64,000 bases of DNA, taken from the NCBI RefSeq assembly GCF_005886145.1, contig NZ_CP040504.1:868001-932000 (forward strand). The letters run 5' to 3'. The notes beneath the pieces are model-generated. The model was not told the origin of the DNA. It saw only the letters and a list, made by a program, of their open reading frames with translations, and made no database searches. Below, piece by piece: positions 17,589 through 26,213 of this stretch. Made by a program: the position numbers and the translations under genes. Source of the stretch: Neisseria sp. oral taxon 014 str. F0314 (GTDB lineage: Bacteria; Pseudomonadota; Gammaproteobacteria; Burkholderiales; Neisseriaceae). Positions within the stretch are counted from its first letter, which is position 1. The number at the start of each line of letters is the position of its first letter.

Positions 17589-19616
17589 TCAATAATTGGT
17601 AACGAAGTTACCGCCCTTACGGCGTCGGGTTGCCGCAAAGCCGCTGCCGCTGTCTGTCTTCGTTTTTTCCTGTACCTGTTCGGCGGGTTTCGGTTCGGCA
17701 AACAGTTCCGACTGCAACAGCGCGTTTTCGTATAACGCCCATTTTGCCGCCGACATGGTATGCGTGCCGACCGAGCGGGCTGCGTGCAGGGCATAGACTT
17801 CGCAGTCCAATGCCTCGTTTCGTACGCCGACCTTCTTCTGCCAAACCTTTTTGTGCTTGTTCATGCGGCTGGGTACTTTGACTTCGCTCAACAACTGGCC
17901 GCAGTAATCGGCGCGGACATCCTTGTAAAAGTGCATCCGCCCTGCCCCGCTTCCTTCCAGATTGATGCGCGCGTGCTCGTCTATCAACAAGTCCTTCGCT
18001 CGCGATACGCCGACGCTGTATACCTGCACGCCGAATTTGTCGGCCTTGGTGTTTTTGTGCTTCAAGTCAATCGCCCGCGCCCGACTGAAAATCTCTTTAT
18101 CGGGGTTGGTGCTGCCCTTGACCGCCATCACATTCACCGCTTTCACGCCACGGCAGCCGCGCACAAAGTGATACACCGCGTCGGAGGTATTGCCGTCCGA
18201 ACTGTCTATCGATACCGCCGCGATTTTCATTCCCGCGCCGGTTTCGTGTTTGTAGGCCGTCTGAAAAATCATCTCGGCCAGTTTGCGCCACACGTCGGAT
18301 TTGACGTCCACCGTGTTGCCGTGGATTTCGCCCCACCAAACCAGCCAGCTTTCCTCGCCGCGCCCCCATGCGCGGATGATGACGGCCAGCCGGTCATGTT
18401 GCACGTCCACGCCCATAGTCAGAATCAGACCGCCGCGCGGAACGGTGTTTTCGGCGTAGTCTTCGCCGCGTTCTGCCAGTTCGTCTTCCTTCACGCCGTC
18501 ATTGGTCATCTCGAATGGGATTCCAATGGACGAATTGACGAAGGCAATCATCGGCGATATATCGCCGTTGTCCGCTTCGTATTGCGCGGTCAACCATTTT
18601 TTCATCAGTTCGGCAAACACACTGCCGGGGAACGGGCTGTATAGCTCGTTCAGGTAAAAACCTGCCGTGCCGTGAAAAGGTGCGGTCGCCTGCCACCAAC
18701 CGCGACGCACATTACGGTTTTTCTGCATGTCGTTCCACACCGCGCCGCAGTTCGGGCAGGTGTAATGTGCCGTTTCCGGCAGCTTTTTGCCGAAAACGGG
18801 ATGGTTGCCGTTCGGGTCTTCGTCGCAGGAAAGGTAATCGAAGCTCAACACATGGGCTTCGCCGCATTCGTGGCACGGCACCATGCCGACGCGCTTGTCC
18901 GACAACTCCATTTCGGCGGCGATTGTCGAGACGCCCGCAATAGTCGGCGTACCGCCTAATACGATTTTCGGGCGGCGGTAGGTTTTGGTGCGCTCCTTCG
19001 CCAGTTTGATACTGTCGCCCTGGCCGCGCAGGTTCAGGTTACAGTCGTCCGGCTCCTCCACGCACACAATCGGCACCGGCGACGATTTCACACTGGCAGG
19101 GCTGTTACTGCCCACCAGCTTCAGAAAACCGCCGGGGAATTTCTTGAACAACTGCCGCTGCCCTTGCGCGCGGATACGGGTATCGACTTTCTCACGCAGG
19201 GCGGGCGTCGCTTCGACCATCGGAACGAATTTTTCGTCCATGTACTCTTTAGCCGCCCCCTCTTTCGGGAACAGAACCAGTATCGGACTGGGTTCGGCAT
19301 CGATGGATTTGCCCAAAAAGTTACCCAGCACACCCGAAGTCCACGCCACTTGCGCCGATTTCTGGCAAACAACCACTTGCACGGACGGGTCGTCCAGCGC
19401 ATCAAGCGGGCTGTTTTCCCATGCCAGATACGGCGTTACGTCCAAAACGTATTTGCCCGGTCGGGCGGCCTCTATGCTGGAAAGATAGCGGTACTTGTTC
19501 GCCCAGTCGCGGGTTTTAATTTTGCGCGGCGGTGCCCATTTCCGGCACGCCTGCCGCAACACCCGCGCCACCGTTTCAGCCATCCGCGCCTGCATGGTTG
19601 CGGCTGTCATCTCCAT
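17589..19616 (-). CDS. Terminase large subunit (lambda gpA family)
   Basis: This 675-residue packaging motor and nuclease cuts and pumps phage DNA. It has the deviant lambda-type Walker A at Lys86 (CQKSAQVAWTSG), a Walker B-like acidic stretch near 182-191 (VPIVCVEEPDD) and a Cys-x2-Cys pair set near 260-300 (CHECGEAH, CPNCGAVW). The nuclease domain starts near residue 400 (LILTMGVDVQHDRLAV). The family normally uses a cos-site mechanism. The start at 19616 (MEMTAATMQ) is preferred; the longer frame extends deep into the small-subunit gene. It overlaps that gene by 41 bp. A DUS lies inside near 18255. Confidence 0.95.
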   Translation of the reverse strand: MEMTAATMQARMAETVARVLRQACRKWAPPRKIKTRDWANKYRYLSSIEAARPGKYVLDVTPYLAWENSPLDALDDPSVQVVVCQKSAQVAWTSGVLGNFLGKSIDAEPSPILVLFPKEGAAKEYMDEKFVPMVEATPALREKVDTRIRAQGQRQLFKKFPGGFLKLVGSNSPASVKSSPVPIVCVEEPDDCNLNLRGQGDSIKLAKERTKTYRRPKIVLGGTPTIAGVSTIAAEMELSDKRVGMVPCHECGEAHVLSFDYLSCDEDPNGNHPVFGKKLPETAHYTCPNCGAVWNDMQKNRNVRRGWWQATAPFHGTAGFYLNELYSPFPGSVFAELMKKWLTAQYEADNGDISPMIAFVNSSIGIPFEMTNDGVKEDELAERGEDYAENTVPRGGLILTMGVDVQHDRLAVIIRAWGRGEESWLVWWGEIHGNTVDVKSDVWRKLAEMIFQTAYKHETGAGMKIAAVSIDSSDGNTSDAVYHFVRGCRGVKAVNVMAVKGSTNPDKEIFSRARAIDLKHKNTKADKFGVQVYSVGVSRAKDLLIDEHARINLEGSGAGRMHFYKDVRADYCGQLLSEVKVPSRMNKHKKVWQKKVGVRNEALDCEVYALHAARSVGTHTMSAAKWALYENALLQSELFAEPKPAEQVQEKTKTDSGSGFAATRRRKGGNFVTNY

Positions 19617-20067
19617 CGTTTTCTGCTCCGTAATTCGATAATTTTTCCAGCGCCCTGTTGATGTACGCCGCAATGATGTCAGGGTCTATTTCCACGCCCG
19701 ACGTCGCCGTCAGTTCAGCCGCCAACTGCTCGGGCATCGTTAAAAATTCCGTCCGCGCCGCTAAAACATGGTCGCCCCATGCGCGCTCAAACATCGCGGC
19801 TGGCGCAAGCTGTCCTAATTTTTCGTCCCGCTCCAATTCAGCCAATTCAGCCTTCACCCTGTCCAGCCGGTCGCGCGGCTTTTCCTTGTTCAGCCGTTCC
19901 AGTTCCCGCTGCAACAGCCAGCGGATAACCGCAACGGTATCGTATTCATTCGCAAGCCCGTTTTTATCTGCATAGGCCGCCACCGGCAGACCTTCTTTCT
20001 GCCAGTTGGTCAAAGCCTGTTCCGTAACACCGACAATATCGGCAAGCTGTCTTTTATTCACTTTCAT
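19576..20067 (-). CDS. Terminase small subunit (Nu1-like)
   Basis: This 163-residue protein recognises the packaging site and recruits the large subunit. The N-terminal 70 residues form a helix-turn-helix of the Nu1 type (KRQLADIVGVTEQALTNWQK, then GLPVAAYADKNGLANEYD). This is followed by a charged coiled coil (LERLNKEKPRDRLDRVKAEL) and a C-terminal helical region for large-subunit binding. It overlaps the large-subunit gene. The nearly 100-bp gap on its 5' side has no gene. Confidence 0.92.
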   Translation of the reverse strand: MKVNKRQLADIVGVTEQALTNWQKEGLPVAAYADKNGLANEYDTVAVIRWLLQRELERLNKEKPRDRLDRVKAELAELERDEKLGQLAPAAMFERAWGDHVLAARTEFLTMPEQLAAELTATSGVEIDPDIIAAYINRALEKLSNYGAENDGDDSRNHAGADG

Positions 20068-20166
20068 GTCAGTTCCTCATTAACCCAGCAAGCAACCCAT
20101 ACAAACCTGTCGCTTAACAGAAATCGCGGCTCGAATTACCCGCGTGGGTTGTGGCTGGGAAGTACC

Positions 20167-20829
20167 TTAACGCGCAGTTCGCAGTGCGTTTTCCAGTTCG
20201 GCGGCTGCAATTTGTCCGCTGTTGCGTTCAACCGCCTGCCGTGCTGTTTCAAAATACCGCATCCGCTTTTCGTATTCCGCCGAAGATACATACATAACCA
20301 ACGCCCGAACGCCTTTCTTGTTTCGCCTGTATATGCCAGGCTTCAGACGGCCTCTTGTTCGGGTTAAAGCAAAGTTCCTGCCGTCATTAATGCCGCGCAA
20401 CATTGAACGAAACGCCGCCAGCGTGATGTTGCCGTATTGGTCAAGCCTGACCGAATCCGACGGCACGATACGGAAACCCGCGGGCATCAAGCCGCGCGAA
20501 ACCAAAAACCGTTCTATACCTTTCGTTTTGCGCGTGCCGCCGTAAATTTGCGCTTGCAGATACTTTCCGGCGCTTCTATTTGACGCACTGTCTTTAAAAT
20601 CCACTATCGCAGTCAGATTATGTTTATCCGCATACTGGCGGACAAACAGACTGTTCAGCGTCCACTGCCTAGGATTGCCGAATACCGACGCCATTTCAGC
20701 CTGTTCCGCCTCAATGACATTTGCAGCCAGTTTGTTTACCGTATTTTTCGCCGCAAACGGAATCTGCCGCCGTGCCACATCGTCCAGATGCGCGAACACG
20801 CCGCCCAAATCAACAGCAATACAAGACAT
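20167..20829 (-). CDS. Minor tail protein Z-like
   Basis: This 220-residue protein is similar in length and style to the phage minor tail protein Z family, which in lambda helps join tails. Segments are IAVDLGGVFAHLDDVARRQI, FAAKNTVNKLAANVIEAEQA, a middle FLVSRGLMPAGFRIVPS, and the basic C-terminal half with KPGIYRRNKKGVRALVMYV. The start at 20829 (MSCIAVDLGG) is chosen; the upstream extension covers a DUS hairpin and is unlikely to be coding. A DUS lies inside near 20344, where it encodes Gly-Arg-Leu-Lys. Its position ahead of the terminase differs from lambda order. Confidence 0.72.
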   Translation of the reverse strand: MSCIAVDLGGVFAHLDDVARRQIPFAAKNTVNKLAANVIEAEQAEMASVFGNPRQWTLNSLFVRQYADKHNLTAIVDFKDSASNRSAGKYLQAQIYGGTRKTKGIERFLVSRGLMPAGFRIVPSDSVRLDQYGNITLAAFRSMLRGINDGRNFALTRTRGRLKPGIYRRNKKGVRALVMYVSSAEYEKRMRYFETARQAVERNSGQIAAAELENALRTAR

Positions 20830-20845
20830 AAGGCCACCAAAAGCA

Positions 20846-20872
20846 AAGGCCGCCTGAATATCAGACGGCCTT
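20846..20872. terminator. DUS-like inverted pair upstream of Z-like gene
   Basis: One perfect DUS and one variant (GGCCGCCTGAA) form a hairpin between the Q-like and Z-like genes. It may end the Q-like transcript. Confidence 0.5.
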
Positions 20873-20982
20873 CGGAACAGAATGAAACGATAGAAAAAAA
20901 ACTGCGGCACATCCGCCCTAAGCGAACGAAACCGCAGTTTTCCATAATTTAAACATTTCAGTCCCAAGATTGCAAGTCTTTT

Positions 20983-21366
20983 TTAAAAATCATTTAACAG
21001 CCGGCTTGCCTCACTATCCCGCAAACTCACGGCCAACATAGCCTCCGCGTCGGAAAGATAGCGGTAAAACGAAGCGCCGCTGCACCCGCACTCCGCCGCT
21101 TTTGTACGGCGACTGTTGAAGCCGTCGGAATAATGCACCTTTATCACTTCCCGATGAAACCTTGGCAGCCGCATCACCGCCGAATCCACCAAAGTAAACA
21201 CCGAATCCGCATCCACCCCGTAGGGCAGCGAAGACGGACGCGCACCGCCCGTATTGACCGCGCCGCTCATCAGCCTGTTTAATGCACTTTCCGCATAACC
21301 AAGCCCGTTTTCCGTCCGAGCCGAACGCCAAACCGCCCAGCGTTCCAACAAATCGTCTATCGTCAT
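20983..21366 (-). CDS. Phage late-gene regulator, antiterminator Q / sigma-region-4-like
   Basis: This 127-residue protein starts MTIDDLLERWAVWRSAR. In the second half it has a sigma-70 region 4-like helix-turn-helix: VMRLPRFHREVIKVHYSDGF followed by KAAECGCSGASFYRYLSDAE. Proteins of this layout at the start of late operons act as antiterminators (Q or ArpU style). Its position as first gene ahead of packaging and tail genes supports that role, but the exact family is uncertain. Confidence 0.72.
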   Translation of the reverse strand: MTIDDLLERWAVWRSARTENGLGYAESALNRLMSGAVNTGGARPSSLPYGVDADSVFTLVDSAVMRLPRFHREVIKVHYSDGFNSRRTKAAECGCSGASFYRYLSDAEAMLAVSLRDSEASRLLNDF

Positions 21367-21489
21367 TCATAACATCGAATCTTTCCCAACGGTTATCTGC
21401 TAGCCCCGTCTGAAATACCGCAGGACTTTATTTTTTAAGCGGAAATTATACCAAATTTATAGAAAAATTCATATGGATTAAAGCAGCAG

Positions 21490-21523
21490 AAGGCCGCCTG
21501 AAAACAAGTTTCAGACGGCCTTT
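21490..21523. terminator. DUS-type hairpin between divergent late and hicAB regions
   Basis: AAGGCCGCCTGAAA and TTTCAGACGGCCTTT form a strong hairpin. It lies in the 268-bp region 21367-21634 between the Q-like gene and hicA, which also contains the hicA promoter. Confidence 0.6.
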
Positions 21524-21550
21524 GTTTTGCCCGCTATATAAGCAAATTTA

Positions 21551-21600
21551 ACAAAAATGTTTAAAAAAAGACTTGTCATTTAAACATTTTTGTTTATAAT
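21551..21600 (+). promoter_or_regulatory. hicA promoter overlapped by a perfect 15-bp inverted repeat
   Basis: A -35 TTGTCA (21573-21578) and a -10 TATAAT (21595-21600) are separated by 16 bp. Arms ACAAAAATGTTTAAA (21551-21565) and TTTAAACATTTTTGT (21579-21593) are perfect inverted copies flanking the -35 box. This is a likely operator, either for HicB autoregulation or for the phage repressor, whose region carries the same half-site TTTAAACA. Confidence 0.8.
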
Positions 21601-21634
21601 AACACCTATCCGAACAACAGGAGCAGGCAATGAG

Positions 21635-21811
21635 ATGAAGCAGAGCGAATTTTTAAAATGGCTGATGGCCCAAGGCGTAGAAACCAAAGACGGCACGCGG
21701 CACATCAAGCTGTATTACAAGGGCAAGCAGTCGCATCTGCCCCGCCACCCGTCCAAAGAGCTGAAAACGGGCTTGGTCGAAGGAATCAAAAAACAGCTCG
21801 GTTTAAAATAA
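21635..21811 (+). CDS. hicA: HicA mRNA interferase toxin
   Basis: This 58-residue toxin (MKQSEFLKWLMAQGVETKDG...) closely follows the E. coli HicA sequence as I remember it, with the same length and the same C-terminus KKQLGLK versus LKQLGLS. The likely catalytic His is at residue 23 (GTRHIKLYYKG). HicA is a double-stranded-RNA-binding-fold RNase that cleaves mRNA and is blocked by HicB. An AGGAG ribosome site lies 11 nt upstream. The antitoxin gene follows 35 bp later. The pair lies inside the prophage between late and replication genes. Confidence 0.93.
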   Translation: MKQSEFLKWLMAQGVETKDGTRHIKLYYKGKQSHLPRHPSKELKTGLVEGIKKQLGLK

Positions 21812-21846
21812 GGGCAAGCCCGCAAGGGCTTGCAGAAAGGTGAAAT

Positions 21847-22263
21847 ATGTACTATCCCGCAAAATTTACCCCCGCCAAGGAAGGCGGCTATGTCGTTACC
21901 TTTCGCGATATTCCCGAAGCCATTACGCAAGGCGACGACATGACCGAAGCGGTCGAAATGGCGGAAGACGTGTTGCAGTCCGCAATGGATTTCTACTTTG
22001 AAGACCAACGCCCCGCGCCCTTGCCGTCCGCCCCCGAAGAAGGCGAACGCTTGGTCGCGCTGCCCTTGTCGGTTTACTCGAAAGTATTGCTGCTCAATGA
22101 AATGCTGGCGCAGGATGTAAGCAAATCGGAACTGGCAAGGCGTCTGGAAACCACGCCGCAAGAGGTTCAGCGGATTACCGGCTTGCACCATGCAACCAAA
22201 ATCGATACGGTCGTCCGCGCTTTGGCGCAACTGGGCAAACAGCTTGAAATCCGCCTTGCTTGA
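21847..22263 (+). CDS. hicB: HicB antitoxin
   Basis: This 138-residue antitoxin neutralises HicA and represses the operon. The N-terminal degraded RNase H-like domain (MYYPAKFTPAKEGGYVVTFR, then DIPEAITQGDDMTEAVEMAE) binds the toxin. The C-terminal XRE-type helix-turn-helix (SKSELARRLETTPQEVQRIT) binds the operator. The ribosome site AAGGTG lies 6 nt upstream. Toxin-first gene order is usual for hicAB. Confidence 0.94.
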   Translation: MYYPAKFTPAKEGGYVVTFRDIPEAITQGDDMTEAVEMAEDVLQSAMDFYFEDQRPAPLPSAPEEGERLVALPLSVYSKVLLLNEMLAQDVSKSELARRLETTPQEVQRITGLHHATKIDTVVRALAQLGKQLEIRLA

Positions 22264-22278
22264 AAAGCCGTTGAAGAA

Positions 22279-22310
22279 ACGCCGTCTGAAAGTTCGGGCG
22301 GCGTTTTTTT
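22279..22310 (+). terminator. Rho-independent terminator after hicB
   Basis: An ACGCCG/CGGCGT stem (with a DUS-like GCCGTCTGAA in the 5' arm and loop) is followed by a run of seven T. Confidence 0.8.
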
Positions 22311-22394
22311 ATACGGCAATCAGGCAAGGATTTTCAAAAACCCTTTAAAATCATGGTTTAGACAGGGCATGATTTTTTGATGCCTCAAAAAAAA

Positions 22395-22603
22395 CCTTTA
22401 AAATCATCGTTTAGACCGTTTCGACCGTTTCGACAGGGTAAAAAAATACGCACGCGAGGGAAAAACGAAGAATATAAAAAATATGACATGCTGTATATTT
22501 TTATACAACATGTCATATTTTGCGGAATTATTTTTTTATCTCGCGTAACGGGATAAATACCCTGTCGAAACGGTCGAAACGGTCTAAACGATGATTTTAA
22601 AGG
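22395..22603. repeat. Perfect 46-bp inverted repeat with nested 19-bp hairpin
   Basis: The arm at 22395-22440 and its reverse complement at 22558-22603 match at all 46 positions. Each arm contains tandem CGAAACGGT units (in one orientation CTGTCGAAACGGTCGAAACG). The 117-bp centre is AT-rich and holds a second hairpin, 22479-22497 with 22502-22520, with one mismatch and a TTTT loop. A shortened copy of the arm is at about 22337-22368. Another partial copy (CCCTGTCGAAACGGTTAAAA) runs from about 22675 over the end of the replication gene. It lies between the convergent hicB and primase-helicase genes. It may be a replication origin, a MITE-like element or a double terminator. Confidence 0.85.
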
Positions 22604-22689
22604 GAAATTTTCCAACCTCTGCCATGTCCGAATATGTCGAAACCTTGATTTTAAAGAATTTTTTATTTTCCCCCACCCTGTCGAAACGG

Positions 22690-25527
22690 TTAAAACTCCG
22701 CCAATTCGGCAGCAATGCGGAAATCGCTTATCTGCTTACCGTAATAATCCGCTTTATTGACACTGCCTTGAGAACCGCGCTCCGCCCTGTCGGTGGTCGG
22801 CGGCGGGTACTTCTTACGGGCGGCTTCGGAAAGCTGTTCGTGCGGTACGATAAAAAACCGTACTTTTTTCCAGCCCTCACGCAAAGCAACATCGCTACGC
22901 TTTTCTTCCAAACGCTTGCCGATATTAGCATAAAAGTTTTTTTGCTGTAAGTGAAACGTCTTGGTATTGTGCGCCCAGCGTTTGTACACCGCCCACAAGT
23001 CCGTCGCGGCGCAGGTAACATAGGGCACATCCAAATCCCCCTCGCGCCAGTCGTCCAAAAACGCCTCCCAACTTGGCTTGTTCAAACTAATCATGCGCTT
23101 TTTAATCGGCGTCATCAGCGGTTTGGTATGCGGGCTGAATTTACGCTCTTCGCCGTCTTCCTGATAAGTCAGCGGCAGCGCGTGCAGAAACTCGGCAAAA
23201 TGGCGGATGCCGCCGTTGTCCAGTTCTTCCTGCAACGCTTCGTATTGCGCATCGCTGAATTTTTTGTTGCAGTTCACCACCATAAAGCGGCGGTCGTTGC
23301 TTTCGATGGGAATAGACCGCTCATCGTTGGAAAAGATGATAAACGAATTGAAATCGCCGTGTTTCTCGGCATCGCGCCCCTTGCGCTCCACCATGATCAC
23401 ATCCGACGTAATCATATTTTTCAGCTTGCCGATAACGTTCAGCCGTTCGTCGGAAGGGCTGATTTCTTCAAAAATCGTTACCAAGGCAAACAACAAAGCA
23501 GAATTGAAGCGTGATTCCAGCGCGTTTTGGTCAAGCTGCCGCGTATATTCCCCAAACAAGGCTTTAACGATTTTTTCGCCGAACGTGGATTTGCCCACAC
23601 CTTGCGTTTCAGAAATAAACACCAAAGCCGTCGCCGGTTTTTCGGCAGGTTGGCGGACACGGCACGCAAGCCAGTTCAATACCCATTCCGCCGCCCGCGC
23701 ATTGGTTCCATCGTCGCCGTTGCCGCTGCATAAATGGTAAATCAGCCTGATGATGTTGCGGCATTCGGGGAACGCCTCAATCAGATAACCAATCGATTTT
23801 CCCTTCAGGCTTTTATCAACCTCGCCCACTTTTACCGGCAGTCCGTTAAACATATTGATGTGCTTCACGCCGCTGCCGTCGTCCATCATAACGACCCCTT
23901 GTTCGATTGCCGGGTCGAAATGGTAATTGCTCATAGGGCAGACCAGCCGCAGCGGCGACTTGCCCCAGTCTTGGTAACGGTCGGGTATCGCCGCATTGAC
24001 CGCCGCCAGCGACACAATGCGCTTCAGATTGCGGTCGAATGCATCGGTCGTGCCGTCCAGATAAATATAACGGTTCAGCGCGTCTTTAAATTCATCGTCC
24101 ACCGTCGCCGATATTTCCAGCTTTTTGCGTTTCAGATAAATATCCGCCTCAACATCGCCCAATTGCTTGCGCGCGTCCAGCTTAAACCAAGTCGCCACCG
24201 CCGTTTTGCCAAACAGCTTTTCAAGCTGCTTTACCGTAAATGTTTCGCAGGTATCAAGATTCAAGACTTTCTGCTTCAGTCCGATTTGCGCATACCCTTC
24301 CAAAAGCGCGGCCAGCCGTTTTGTCGGATTGCCATCATCATCTTCAACCGGCATTTCCGCCCCCGAATCCCCCGATTCCGCCGCGTGTGAAAAATCACAC
24401 GCCATAGGCACAGAAGATTCCAAAGAAGATTCCGTAAACGGATACGGCACGGCGGTATCCAACATCTCGCGCACCGATACCAGCGGTTCGGTATCCTGAA
24501 TCACATCGGCAATATCGTAGCCGGACGGCCAATATCCCGCGTCGGGAATATTCGCGATCCGCACCGTGCAGTCCTGTTTAAGCAGCTTTTCCGCAATGCC
24601 CAGCATCGCCTTCATGCCCGGCTGCTCAGAGCGCGGCAGATACGGCTTGTCTTCGGGCTTCACGCCCGCCGCCTCTTCGGCCTTGCCCAATTTCTCGCGC
24701 TGGCTGTCGCAGTCGGGCCACAACAGCACATCACGGCCCGATACCGCCGACCAATCGGCCTTTCCCCAACCGTTGCAGCCGCCCAGCCATGAAATGACCG
24801 CCCAGTCCTTCAAGTCAAAATAACTTTCGGCAGCCATCTTGCACTTTTCGCCCTCAACAATCAGCACCCGCGCCGACGGCTTCGCTGCCAAGGCATCCAG
24901 CCCGAACAGCGGCTGTGGGTCCTGCAACCGACGGTTACACCATTGTTCAACCCCTTCGCTGTTTTTCGCCCACACAAACGGCAAGTCGGATTTCCGTCCG
25001 CTATCGTCGGTAAACCGCTGCACCACGCACAACGGCCTGCCCGCTGCATCTCGATACACCGCCCGCAGCGAATCGACACTGTCTTTTTTGCAGTAACGAT
25101 ATACCTTCGCGCCGTTCAAATTCTGCAACAGGTGTTCCGCAAACGGCGCAATCGGCGTCCAACTGTTCCGCTTCGATTTGCCGCCAGTTTTGGGGCTGCC
25201 GTCCCATTCCGTACGCGCTACCGGCTCAAATCCGCCGATACGCAGCCGTTCGGCCACCTGACGCAACGCATCGCCCTGTTTGCCGCCGCAAAACAAATAA
25301 GCATATAAACTGACCAAATCGCCGCCCGCGTCGCCGGTTGCATAATCCGCCCACGCGCCCGAATGCGTATTAACCGCAAACGACCCCAACGATTTATCCG
25401 CCCGCGTCGGATTCAATGCGAAAAATTCATGACCCTTGTATTTGCCGCCCGGCAGCCACTCGCTTAACAAATTATCAACAGAGTTCAGCGCCGCATCGGC
25501 CACACCTTTAAAATCCAGTTTATTCAT
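22690..25527 (-). CDS. Phage primase-helicase
   Basis: This 945-residue replication protein combines primase and helicase. The N-terminus has a DNA-primase-like fold (GHEFFALNPTRADKSLGSFA, then GAWADYATGDAGGDLVSLYA) without the zinc cysteines. A TOPRIM domain near residue 222 shows VLIVEGEKCKMA and later VLLWPDCDSQ. The C-terminal superfamily 3-like (DUF5906 style) helicase has Walker A near residue 642 (ETQGVGKSTFGEKI), an EE-type Walker B (VTIFEEISPSDE) and the sensor stretch IIFSNDERSIPIESNDRRFM. The start at 25527 follows AGGAAGG plus a DUS. It is read leftward with the 79-residue gene just upstream. The 426-bp region 22264-22689 downstream has no gene, only the repeats above. Confidence 0.93.
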   Translation of the reverse strand: MNKLDFKGVADAALNSVDNLLSEWLPGGKYKGHEFFALNPTRADKSLGSFAVNTHSGAWADYATGDAGGDLVSLYAYLFCGGKQGDALRQVAERLRIGGFEPVARTEWDGSPKTGGKSKRNSWTPIAPFAEHLLQNLNGAKVYRYCKKDSVDSLRAVYRDAAGRPLCVVQRFTDDSGRKSDLPFVWAKNSEGVEQWCNRRLQDPQPLFGLDALAAKPSARVLIVEGEKCKMAAESYFDLKDWAVISWLGGCNGWGKADWSAVSGRDVLLWPDCDSQREKLGKAEEAAGVKPEDKPYLPRSEQPGMKAMLGIAEKLLKQDCTVRIANIPDAGYWPSGYDIADVIQDTEPLVSVREMLDTAVPYPFTESSLESSVPMACDFSHAAESGDSGAEMPVEDDDGNPTKRLAALLEGYAQIGLKQKVLNLDTCETFTVKQLEKLFGKTAVATWFKLDARKQLGDVEADIYLKRKKLEISATVDDEFKDALNRYIYLDGTTDAFDRNLKRIVSLAAVNAAIPDRYQDWGKSPLRLVCPMSNYHFDPAIEQGVVMMDDGSGVKHINMFNGLPVKVGEVDKSLKGKSIGYLIEAFPECRNIIRLIYHLCSGNGDDGTNARAAEWVLNWLACRVRQPAEKPATALVFISETQGVGKSTFGEKIVKALFGEYTRQLDQNALESRFNSALLFALVTIFEEISPSDERLNVIGKLKNMITSDVIMVERKGRDAEKHGDFNSFIIFSNDERSIPIESNDRRFMVVNCNKKFSDAQYEALQEELDNGGIRHFAEFLHALPLTYQEDGEERKFSPHTKPLMTPIKKRMISLNKPSWEAFLDDWREGDLDVPYVTCAATDLWAVYKRWAHNTKTFHLQQKNFYANIGKRLEEKRSDVALREGWKKVRFFIVPHEQLSEAARKKYPPPTTDRAERGSQGSVNKADYYGKQISDFRIAAELAEF

Positions 25528-25528
25528 T

Positions 25529-25768
25529 TCAGACGGCCTTCCTGTTACGTTTTCCACGACGGCGGACACGGTTTTCCCGCTGCCCGAACGGCGGACATTC
25601 GTAGCCCAGTATTCCGGCAGCTTCCAGCGATTCGGCCAACGCCGCCGCTTCAAAAATACCGATACCGAATCGCCGCGCGATTGCAGATTCCGTTACATGC
25701 ACCGAATAAAGCGTTTTCAGCCATTGTTCGGCCTGTTCGTAAAGTGATTGATTTTTATCGTTTTCCAT
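25529..25768 (-). CDS. Small helix-turn-helix-like protein upstream of primase gene
   Basis: This 79-residue protein starts MENDKNQSLYEQAEQWLKTL. Its middle part (HVTESAIARRFGIGIFEAAA, then ESLEAAGILG) looks like a small winged-helix or FtsK-gamma-type DNA-binding domain, and its tail is basic (RRRGKRNRKAV). The stop is supplied by a DUS (GCC GTC TGA), and the primase ATG lies 1 bp further on. A role in replication control or as initiator is inferred from position. Confidence 0.65.
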   Translation of the reverse strand: MENDKNQSLYEQAEQWLKTLYSVHVTESAIARRFGIGIFEAAALAESLEAAGILGYECPPFGQRENRVRRRGKRNRKAV

Positions 25769-25797
25769 TTTGGAAACCTGTTCTATAAGGCAACAAA

Positions 25798-25831
25798 AAG
25801 GCCTGCCCCCCCCCTTGAGGCCGGCAGGCGG
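25798..25831 (-). terminator. Hairpin containing a C9/G9 homopolymer tract
   Basis: GGCCTGC and GCAGGCC-like arms form a hairpin, with nine consecutive C (25806-25814) between them on the plus strand. On the minus strand it is followed by CTTTTTG. It lies between the Cro-like gene and the replication genes, both minus. It could be a terminator whose strength changes when the tract slips. Confidence 0.6.
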
Positions 25832-25898
25832 TATAAAAGGCGGCGTTAAACGCCGTAAAAATCTCTGACTGGGAAATATCAGAGAAGCAGGAAATCGG

Positions 25899-26093
25899 CT
25901 ATTCCACCCCGTTTTCTGGGGACGAATTTAAAAATAAATCTGGGTACTTCAGCTTTACAGCCGCAGGAATCCCGCGCCTGTTCCAATTCGATACACGCTG
26001 CTGGCTTATCCCTAGCCGTTTAGCTATTGATGAACAACTACCTATTGATTTCAAAAGATTTTTGTCATGTTCAATCTGTTTTTTCTTATTCAT
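25899..26093 (-). CDS. Cro-like / YdaS-type regulator
   Basis: This 64-residue protein has one helix-turn-helix (SCSSIAKRLGISQQRVSNWN, then RRGIPAAVKLKYPDLF), as in YdaS/Cro-type prophage regulators. It is read divergently from the CI-like repressor gene, with 120 bp of operator DNA between. By analogy with lambda it should repress the CI promoter and start the lytic programme, and it is first in the leftward replication transcript. Confidence 0.85.
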   Translation of the reverse strand: MNKKKQIEHDKNLLKSIGSCSSIAKRLGISQQRVSNWNRRGIPAAVKLKYPDLFLNSSPENGVE

Positions 26094-26213
26094 ATTAAAC
26101 TCTTTGTTTAAAATCCACTCTTATATTAAACACTACGTTTAGAAAAAAAGCAAGTGTTGTGTAACAACATTTTGTTTAAATGTTGGAAAATAAACAGCCA
26201 TTGGGAGATTGAA
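26094..26213. promoter_or_regulatory. Divergent immunity operator region (cro-like / cI-like)
   Basis: This AT-rich 120-bp region holds several copies of the half-site TGTTTAAA or its reverse: TGTTTAAA at 26105-26112, TAAACACTACGTTTA near 26134, and the symmetric AACATTTTGTTTAAATGTT at 26166-26184. These are candidate repressor operators. Confidence 0.7.

Noticed and set aside
22479..22520. Central hairpin of the 46-bp repeat as a XerCD dif site
   Set aside because: Does not match the dif layout of two 11-bp arms with a 6-bp centre.
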